From contig JAUYGP010000383.1 of the NCBI GenBank assembly GCA_030690515.1, positions 1 to 10,804 of the forward strand: a DNA stretch of 10,804 nucleotides, read 5' to 3'. The DNA is from Giesbergeria sp. Lineage in GTDB: Bacteria; Pseudomonadota; Gammaproteobacteria; Burkholderiales; Burkholderiaceae_C. The notes beneath the pieces are model-generated. The model was not told the origin of the DNA and did no database searches. It worked only from the letters and a program-made list of their open reading frames with translations. The position numbers and the translations under genes were made by a program. Of this stretch, positions 6,984-10,804 are shown one piece after another (within the stretch, counting starts at the first letter, position 1; each line of letters starts with the position of its first letter).

Positions 6984-7138
6984 AGTGCACCTCCTTCGCA
7001 AGCACGCTCGACGCCAAATCCACTGCGCCCGGCTGCGCCGTTCGCTGCGTAGTTGTGGCGCAACCCGCGTTGCGGGTTGTCGTCCAAGCTGACCGTTTCC
7101 AGGGCCTTGCGAATGTGCTCGGGCAAGGGTGCATTCAT
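6980..7138 (-). CDS. 52-codon upstream ORF: duplicated 5' fragment of the oxidoreductase gene
   Basis: This ORF starts with ATG and a GGAG Shine-Dalgarno 8 nt upstream. Codons 2-20 encode NAPLPEHIRKALETV and the next few residues, nearly identical to the N-terminus of the oxidoreductase (18 of 19 residues, one Thr/Ser change). Nine of the 19 codons differ synonymously, so the copy is old or came from a paralog. After codon 20 the similarity stops, and a Gly/Ala/Arg-rich tail follows, encoded partly by an 8-bp hairpin. The TGA stop overlaps the GTG start of the oxidoreductase (GTGA, 4-nt overlap), and the tail itself encodes the AAGGAGG of that gene. It may be the remnant of a lost tandem paralog or of a partial duplication. 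It could act as a translational-coupling leader. Translation is inferred, not shown. Confidence 0.6.
   Translation of the reverse strand: MNAPLPEHIRKALETVSLDDNPQRGLRHNYAANGAAGRSGFGVERACEGGAL
6984..6996 (-). promoter_or_regulatory. Shine-Dalgarno deciding the GTG start of the oxidoreductase
   Basis: AAGGAGG (6996-6990) is followed by 6 nt and then GTG at 6983. This strong site, inside the last codons of the upstream ORF, makes the GTG the preferred start over the in-frame extension to 7001. Confidence 0.8.
7061..7079 (-). repeat. Perfect 8-bp hairpin at the breakpoint of the duplicated 5' end
   Basis: CAACCCGC (7061-7068) and GCGGGTTG (7072-7079) form a perfect inverted repeat with a 3-nt loop. 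It begins exactly where the similarity of the upstream ORF to the oxidoreductase N-terminus ends, suggesting a rearrangement breakpoint or a small inserted element (about 7003-7079). Confidence 0.55.
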
Positions 7139-7201
7139 GGCGTTGTCTCCAGTGGCGTTTTTGGTTTTCCGCTCCTTGTAGGGCGGTGGTGGGGCTGGGC
7201 C

Positions 7202-7225
7202 AGCCACCCGGTTAGGGAGGCGGCT
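7202..7225 (-). other. Leader hairpin upstream of the oxidoreductase genes
   Basis: On the minus strand AGCCGCC (7225-7219) can pair with GGTGGCT (7208-7202), seven pairs including one G-U, with a 10-nt loop. It would lie in the 5' untranslated region if transcription starts near 7233. No T-run follows and no function is assigned. Confidence 0.25.
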
Positions 7226-7239
7226 CTAGTGTGCAGAGG

Positions 7240-7268
7240 AGTGTATGTCCCCAACGCGGATATGTCTT
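7240..7268 (-). promoter_or_regulatory. Candidate promoter for the upstream ORF and oxidoreductase
   Basis: AAGACA (7268-7263) and TACACT (7245-7240) are spaced by 17 nt on the minus strand, each matching the sigma70 consensus at four of six positions. The weak boxes fit a promoter that needs an activator, and the palindrome at 7293-7307 lies just upstream of the -35. Confidence 0.35.
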
Positions 7269-7297
7269 TGCGTTTTGTGCCACATTCAGGCTATCCT
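7268..7297 (+). promoter_or_regulatory. Candidate promoter for the Lrp/AsnC regulator
   Basis: TTGCGT (7268-7273) and TATCCT (7292-7297) are 18 nt apart on the plus strand, about 32 nt upstream of the proposed TTG start. The -10 overlaps the left arm of the palindrome at 7293-7307, as expected for autorepression. Assigned by eye. Confidence 0.35.
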
Positions 7298-7307
7298 TAG
7301 AAAGGAT
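7293..7307. promoter_or_regulatory. 15-bp palindrome, likely Lrp/AsnC operator
   Basis: ATCCTT-AGA-AAGGAT is a perfect inverted repeat with a 3-nt centre. Lrp-family regulators typically bind imperfect palindromes of about 15 bp next to their own genes. Its position fits both autorepression (over the candidate lrp -10) and control of the divergent oxidoreductase. Confidence 0.5.
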
Positions 7308-7328
7308 CTTTCGTTTTTAGGCCGCAAA

Positions 7329-7814
7329 TTGAATACTTTGGACAAATTCGACCTTTCCATCCTCGGTGAACTGCAAAAAGAGGCGCGCCTGACGAATGCC
7401 GAACTGGCCCAGCGCGTGGGGCTGTCGGCCGCCCCGTGCTGGCGCCGCGTGCGGGCGCTGGAGGAGAGCGGCTTCATCAAGGGCTACCACGCCGAGATTG
7501 ACCGCCACAAGATTGGCCTGGGCGTGCTGGCCTTTGTGCGGCTGGACGCAGAGCGAAATACGGGCGGTCTGACGCGGGCCATGGAAGACGCGATCCGCCA
7601 GATTCCCGAGGTGGTGTCCTGCCACTACATCAGTGGCACGGGCACATTCGAACTACAGGTGGTGGCGCGCGACCTCGACAGCTTTTCGCAGTTTGCGCGC
7701 GACGTACTTTTGCACCTGCCGAATGTGAAAGATATGCACACCAGCTTTTCCCTGGGCGAGGTGAAGGCCAGCAGGGCGCTGCCGCTCACCCATCTGTCCA
7801 AATTGTCGACCTGA
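7329..7814 (+). CDS. Lrp/AsnC family transcriptional regulator
   Basis: This is a cytoplasmic DNA-binding regulator of the leucine-responsive/AsnC family, which senses amino acids or related acids through a RAM domain. From the TTG at 7329 it has 161 residues, a normal family length. The winged helix-turn-helix covers about residues 4-60, with LDKFDLSILGELQKEARL at its start, TNAELAQRVGLS (22-33) and CWRRVRALEESGFIKGY (37-53). The RAM effector and oligomerisation domain follows to about 150, with the SCHYISGTGTFELQV stretch typical of this fold. The frame is open back to 7245, but that extension crosses the operator and promoter, so I prefer TTG 7329 (TTG 7338 is an alternative). The Shine-Dalgarno is weak. 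It is divergent from the oxidoreductase, which it probably regulates, and probably controls itself through the palindrome at 7293-7307. Confidence 0.93.
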   Translation: MNTLDKFDLSILGELQKEARLTNAELAQRVGLSAAPCWRRVRALEESGFIKGYHAEIDRHKIGLGVLAFVRLDAERNTGGLTRAMEDAIRQIPEVVSCHYISGTGTFELQVVARDLDSFSQFARDVLLHLPNVKDMHTSFSLGEVKASRALPLTHLSKLST

Positions 7815-7819
7815 ATACT

Positions 7820-7860
7820 CTATTTTCAATAGCTACTAGCGCTTACTGGGAAAGCGCTAG
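7820..7860. repeat. Repeat copy 2: hairpin between convergent lrp and mltA
   Basis: A small CTATT/AATAG hairpin (7820-7832) is followed by a perfect 9-bp stem CTAGCGCTT (7836-7844) / AAGCGCTAG (7852-7860) with loop ACTGGGA. The same core with a loop ACTGGAC occurs at 3341-3365, where the accessory small hairpin lies on the other side. The element sits in the 64-bp gap between two convergent genes, where a bidirectional transcription barrier is expected. No strong T-run follows on either strand. I recall this motif as dispersed in Comamonadaceae intergenic regions. Confidence 0.7.
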
Positions 7861-7878
7861 AGGCCAATTTCATTCAAA

Positions 7879-9036
7879 CTACCGTGGCCAGAGCGCCCAC
7901 AGCCGCAACCCCTGCTTGAGGCGCCCAGCCAGCTCTCCCGCCTCGGCTCCCCAGCCGGTGAAGTAGTCGGCCCGCACCGCCCCCAGGATGGCGCTGCCCG
8001 TGTCCTGCGCCAGCACCAGGCGCTGTAGTTGCACCTGCGGTCCGCTCGAAGCCAGCCACACCGGGGTGCCATACGGAATGCTTAGGCGGTCCACGGCGAT
8101 GGATCGACCCGGTGTCAACGCCACACCCTGCGCGCCACGCGGGCCAAAACCTGCGTCCAGTGCGTCCAGCGGCTCCTCGCGGAAAAACACGTAGCGCGGG
8201 TTGCTCCACAACAGCTCGTTCACCCGCTGCGGGTTGGCGGCGATCCAGGCCTTGATCCCAGGCCAGGTCGCGTCGCGCGTCAGGCCCTGGTCGAGCAGCC
8301 AGCGGCCCACGCTCTGGTAGGGCTGGTCATTGGTGCCCGCATAGGCCACGCGCACCAGGCGCACCGAGCCGTCGGCTTCAGTGATGCGCAGACGGCCTGA
8401 GCCCTGGATGTGCAACACCATGGCATCGACCGGATCGCGCAGCCAGGCAATGGCCCGACCCGCCAGCGCCGCCTGGACCTCGGGCAGGGTGTCGATTTGC
8501 TGGCGCGTGTACCAGGGCTTGCGGGCACCATGGCCTGCGGGCAGTCGGTACAGCGGCACGGTAAAGCCGTTGCCGGGCTGGCGCGCGGCGTCGATCAGGG
8601 GCTCGTAGTAAGCGGTGAGCAGGCCGTCGGCACTGCCATCGAAAGCCTCGACCCGGTAGGGTTGCAGGCGCGCCACCATCCAGGCGCGCTGCTCCTCGGG
8701 AGTGGCAATGCTGAGCCGGCGCACATCACCGCACAGGGCGGTGAACGGCGGTGCGGGCCGCTCGCAGCCCTTGATCCAGGCATTCCAGGCCTCGTGCAGT
8801 GCGTCTTCAGAAAACCCGGGCAGCTCTGCCCAGCGCACCGGCACCCAGCGGCTCTTGGGCTGCGCCAGGGGCGATGGCAGCGGGCCGGTATCGCCAGGAA
8901 AAGCGGTCGCCGCTGGCACGGTGGGGCGAGGTGCCACACCCGCGTCGTCGGGCCCTGGGGCGGGGGGCGTGGAGCAGGCGGCCAGCGTTCCTACAATCAA
9001 GGCCATCGCCACAAGGCGCAGGAGAGTCCAATTCAT
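7879..9036 (-). CDS. mltA: Membrane-bound lytic murein transglycosylase A (lipoprotein)
   Basis: MltA cleaves peptidoglycan glycan strands to 1,6-anhydro-muropeptides from the inner face of the outer membrane. The 385-residue product starts with a lipoprotein signal peptide, MNWTLLRLVAMALIVGTLAA, and the lipobox Cys21 followed by Ser, which fits outer-membrane sorting. The MltA domain includes GLLTAYYEP, the VDAMVLHIQGSGRL motif and YGTPVWL. The C-terminal 3D region is QDTGSAILGAVRADYFTGWG, with Asp345 and Asp357; one of these corresponds to the catalytic Asp308 of E. coli MltA. The open frame continues upstream to 9534, but the signal peptide fixes the start at 9036. No clear Shine-Dalgarno precedes it. 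The start codon shares two bases with a divergent small ORF, so the mltA promoter must lie inside that ORF or beyond it. Confidence 0.95.
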   Translation of the reverse strand: MNWTLLRLVAMALIVGTLAACSTPPAPGPDDAGVAPRPTVPAATAFPGDTGPLPSPLAQPKSRWVPVRWAELPGFSEDALHEAWNAWIKGCERPAPPFTALCGDVRRLSIATPEEQRAWMVARLQPYRVEAFDGSADGLLTAYYEPLIDAARQPGNGFTVPLYRLPAGHGARKPWYTRQQIDTLPEVQAALAGRAIAWLRDPVDAMVLHIQGSGRLRITEADGSVRLVRVAYAGTNDQPYQSVGRWLLDQGLTRDATWPGIKAWIAANPQRVNELLWSNPRYVFFREEPLDALDAGFGPRGAQGVALTPGRSIAVDRLSIPYGTPVWLASSGPQVQLQRLVLAQDTGSAILGAVRADYFTGWGAEAGELAGRLKQGLRLWALWPR

Positions 9037-9172
9037 GGTTCTGATTTTGCTTGAAGCGCTGGCCGCGCTGGTGATTCTGGCGCTCATCGTCTGGTGGACG
9101 ATGTTTTCGGGGCGCCAAGGTGGCGAAATCAAGCCGCCCAGGGACGACGATACGACGCCACCGCCCCCGTAA
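9035..9172 (+). CDS. 45-residue single-span membrane protein, head-to-head with mltA
   Basis: I do not recognise a named family. The ATG at 9035 has AGGAG 10 nt upstream (9020-9024) and opens a 45-residue frame ending in TAA. The product has an acidic residue early (Glu7) and a strongly hydrophobic span from about residue 2 to 24, ending in WWTMF. A short polar tail follows with SGRQGGE, then Asp-Asp-Asp and a run of four prolines. This is the architecture of a small bitopic inner-membrane protein. Its start codon overlaps the mltA start codon on the other strand (shared CATG), so there is no intergenic space between them. The frame lies outside mltA coding sequence and its codons are GC-biased at third positions, which favours a real gene. 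Its promoter would lie within the mltA 5' coding region. No function is proposed. Confidence 0.6.
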   Translation: MVLILLEALAALVILALIVWWTMFSGRQGGEIKPPRDDDTTPPPP

Positions 9173-9243
9173 AACCCAGGCAGGTCAGCCCTGCTCGAAG
9201 GCGCTGTCCTACGCCGCACCGTCTTGCCATCCGATACGCAGCG

Positions 9244-9296
9244 GGCACCGTGTTGCAGACAATCAACTCCAAGGCTCCGAGCACGGCTCGGGTGCC
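9244..9296 (+). other. Nested inverted repeats in the leader of the OmpA-like gene
   Basis: The 162-bp gap before the OmpA-like gene holds a perfect CCGAGC-ACG-GCTCGG hairpin (9277-9291) and an outer GGCACC/GGTGCC pair (9244-9249, 9291-9296) sharing one base. No T-run follows. I found no convincing sigma70 promoter in this gap. Confidence 0.3.
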
Positions 9297-9334
9297 ATCC
9301 GGTTGCACTGACCAACCCTTCAAGGAGTATTTTG

Positions 9335-9982
9335 ATGCGTAAACACCTCGTACTGGCTGCTACAGCGGCATTGCTGATTTCTGGCTGTGCCAACATGGAC
9401 ATGACGGACACCCAGCGCCGCACTGCGACCGGCGCAGGCGTCGGCGCGCTGGCCGGCGCGGTGATCAGCTCCGCCACCGGCGGCCACGCGGGTACGGGTG
9501 CTGTGGTCGGCGCGGGCGTGGGCGCCCTGGGCACCTATATCTGGTCGCAAAACATGGAAAGACAAAAACGCGAAATGGAGCAGGCGACGCAGGGCACCGG
9601 CATTGGCGTGACGCAGACGGCGAACAACCAGCTCAAGCTGGATATTCCAAGCGACATTTCGTTCGACACCGGTCGCTCCGAAATCAAGGGCAACTTTGCC
9701 CCGGTACTGGACCGCTTTGCCGCCGGCCTGCGCGACAACCAGAACACCGATGTGCAAATCGTCGGGCACACCGACAGCACCGGCAGCGACGCCATCAACA
9801 ACCCGCTGTCAGTGGACCGCGCTACCAGCACGCGCAACTATCTCACCGCACGCGGCGTGAGCGGCTCGCGCATCGAGACGGAAGGCCGTGGCTCTTACCA
9901 GCCCATCGCCTCCAACAACACGGAAGACGGCCGCGCACGCAACCGCCGTGTTGAGATCTTCGTCGGCGAACGTCCACGTTAA
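9335..9982 (+). CDS. OmpA-family lipoprotein with glycine-zipper domain (YiaD-like)
   Basis: This is an envelope lipoprotein expected to bind peptidoglycan non-covalently and tether the outer membrane. The ATG at 9335 has AAGGAG 8 nt upstream. The 215-residue product begins with a signal peptide ending in the lipobox ISGC (Cys18). A glycine-zipper segment at about 32-68 (GAGVGALAGAV and GAVVGAGVGALG) follows, then a charged linker. The OmpA C-terminal domain runs from about 100 to 211, with VGHTDSTGSDAINNPLSVDRA (143-163) and the peptidoglycan-contact loop NTEDGRARNRRVEIFV (195-210). The order of domains resembles E. coli YiaD. The open frame extends upstream to 9224 but lacks a signal peptide there. 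It lies downstream of mltA and the small membrane ORF, in a cell-wall context, and is probably transcribed on its own. Confidence 0.94.
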   Translation: MRKHLVLAATAALLISGCANMDMTDTQRRTATGAGVGALAGAVISSATGGHAGTGAVVGAGVGALGTYIWSQNMERQKREMEQATQGTGIGVTQTANNQLKLDIPSDISFDTGRSEIKGNFAPVLDRFAAGLRDNQNTDVQIVGHTDSTGSDAINNPLSVDRATSTRNYLTARGVSGSRIETEGRGSYQPIASNNTEDGRARNRRVEIFVGERPR

Positions 9983-9993
9983 ATCGGCTCCAA

Positions 9994-10012
9994 CGGCAAC
10001 GCACCGTTGCTG
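9994..10012. other. Hairpins between convergent OmpA-like and Nit genes
   Basis: GCAACG (9996-10001) and CGTTGC (10005-10010) form a hairpin that can be extended by a G-T and a C-G pair. A second weak GCAGC/GCTGC pair lies at 10058-10074. They occupy the 128-bp gap between convergent genes, but lack a T-run, so a terminator role is only suggested. Confidence 0.3.
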
Positions 10013-10110
10013 CGGCTGCCATGCACGCGGTAGCCCCCAAGCCCACTGCACGGGGCTGCAGCGTTTTCAGCTGCGATCGTCCATCACGGCCACGTTTTTG
10101 ACGCCAGGGT

Positions 10111-10804
10111 CTACAACACCCGGTGTGCCAGCGCAGGCAGCTGCGCGCGCACCTGCTGCAAGCGCTCCACATCCAGCCAGCCATCCACAACGCCCTCTCC
10201 TTGCGGCAGCACACCCAGCACTTCGCCCCAGGGGTCGACCAGCATGCTGTGGCCCCAGGTGCGTCGGCCGGTCTCATGCTCCCCACCCTGGGCTGGCGCC
10301 AGCACATAGGCCTGGTTTTCGATGGCGCGGGCGCGCAGCAAAACCTCCCAATGCGCCTGGCCGGTGCTGCAGGTGAACGCGCTGGGCATGAGCAGCAAGT
10401 CAGCGCCCGCCCGCGCATGCTGGCGGTACAGCTCGGGAAAGCGCAGGTCGTAGCACACGCTCAGGCCCACACACCAGGTGCGTCCGCTGCGGCTGGGTAG
10501 GTGGAACTGCACCGGTGTGTTGCCAGGTTCGATGACGCTGCCTTCGTCGTAATGCTCCAGCCCGTTGTCGTAACGAAAGAGATGAATCTTGTCGTAGCGC
10601 GCCACGCAGTCACCCTGGGGCGAATAAACCAGCACCGTGTTACGCACCTTGTGCGGATCGTCACAGGCCATGGGCAGAGTGCCACCCACAATCCACAGGT
10701 CCAGCTCGCGCGCTGCCTGCGCCAGGAAGGATTGCACCACGCCCTGGCCCGGGGTTTCGCGCAACGCCAGTTTGTCTGTATCGCGCGCGCCGACGGCACA
10801 AAAG
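10111..10804 (-). CDS. Carbon-nitrogen hydrolase, Nit1-like (5' end beyond window)
   Basis: This is a nitrilase-superfamily amidohydrolase. The nearest relatives I recognise are Nit1/YbeM-type enzymes, which hydrolyse deaminated glutathione as metabolite repair; the general C-N hydrolase call is safer. The window holds 230 residues up to the TAG; the frame stays open to the right edge, so the start and the first catalytic Glu lie outside. Visible are IVGGTLP, the catalytic Lys in YDKIHLF, the catalytic Cys in SVCYDLRFPELYR, and the C-terminal signature TGQAHWEVLLRARAIENQAY, then GHSMLVDPWGEVLG. An apparent internal start at 10764 is a leucine codon (TTG) preceded in frame by family-like residues (GARDTDKLA), so the gene is truncated by the window and is not short. 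It converges with the OmpA-like gene. Confidence 0.93.
   Translation of the reverse strand, partial: FCAVGARDTDKLALRETPGQGVVQSFLAQAARELDLWIVGGTLPMACDDPHKVRNTVLVYSPQGDCVARYDKIHLFRYDNGLEHYDEGSVIEPGNTPVQFHLPSRSGRTWCVGLSVCYDLRFPELYRQHARAGADLLLMPSAFTCSTGQAHWEVLLRARAIENQAYVLAPAQGGEHETGRRTWGHSMLVDPWGEVLGVLPQGEGVVDGWLDVERLQQVRAQLPALAHRVL

Noticed and set aside
3495..7052. Two very long plus-strand open frames (3495-5252 and 5259-7052) antisense to the oxidoreductase gene
   Set aside because: They are mirror frames of a high-GC gene with recognisable domains; their translations are His/Arg/Ala/Val-rich without family motifs and have no sensible start sites.
7226..7254. Alternative oxidoreductase promoter TTGGGG/CACTAG with 17-nt spacing
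   Set aside because: The -10 box matches the consensus at too few positions; the AAGACA/TACACT pair at 7240-7268 is better.
8410..9054. Plus-strand 214-codon open frame antisense to mltA
   Set aside because: It is a shadow frame of mltA with low-complexity Gly/Arg/His composition and no motif.
9224..9334. Upstream extension of the OmpA-like frame
   Set aside because: The signal peptide and AAGGAG Shine-Dalgarno fix the start at 9335; the extension has no family similarity.
9037..9534. 166-residue N-terminal extension of the mltA frame
   Set aside because: The lipoprotein signal peptide with lipobox begins at 9036; the extension would bury it and runs antisense to the small membrane ORF and the OmpA-like gene.

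Overview
The window looks like a chromosomal stretch of a high-GC betaproteobacterium, most likely Comamonadaceae (Acidovorax/Comamonas-like). This rests on the codon bias, on the sequence style of YajC, SecD, SecF, MltA and the Nit hydrolase, and on two copies of a short CTAGCGCTT/AAGCGCTAG hairpin repeat that I recall from that family. The assignment is inference and was not checked by search. I see no tRNA, rRNA, CRISPR array, transposase or phage gene.

Layout. Positions 1-3164 (minus strand) hold yajC, secD and the first 257 codons of secF, the accessory part of the Sec translocon. A candidate promoter lies at 3250-3280. A 24-codon ORF with a near-perfect Shine-Dalgarno sits between secD and secF. 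Positions 3331-3398 hold tandem hairpins that probably terminate the next gene upstream. Positions 3420-6983 (minus) encode a 1187-residue fused indolepyruvate-type 2-oxoacid:ferredoxin oxidoreductase. Just upstream, 6980-7138, lies a 52-codon ORF whose first 20 codons are a diverged copy of that gene's own 5' end; its stop overlaps the oxidoreductase start. Divergently, 7329-7814 (plus) encodes an Lrp/AsnC regulator, and a 15-bp palindrome in the shared intergenic region is its likely operator. A repeat hairpin at 7820-7860 separates it from convergent mltA (7879-9036, minus). A 45-residue membrane ORF (9035-9172, plus) starts head-to-head with mltA, the two start codons sharing bases. An OmpA-like lipoprotein gene follows (9335-9982, plus), and then a convergent Nit-type amidohydrolase (10111 to the window edge, minus) whose 5' end is cut off.

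How the genes work together. YajC, SecD and SecF act as one complex that uses proton motive force to help pull proteins through SecYEG. The Lrp regulator most plausibly controls the oxidoreductase, which would oxidise aryl-pyruvates from amino-acid breakdown. MltA, the small membrane ORF and the OmpA-like lipoprotein form a cell-envelope group.

The most notable signal is that two genes in this window, secF and the oxidoreductase gene, are each preceded by a short ORF that begins with the same residues as the gene itself, has a good Shine-Dalgarno, and stops at or within a few bases of the real start codon. This suggests duplication of the translation-start region creating a coupled upstream ORF. 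None of the genes belongs to a recognisably new system.
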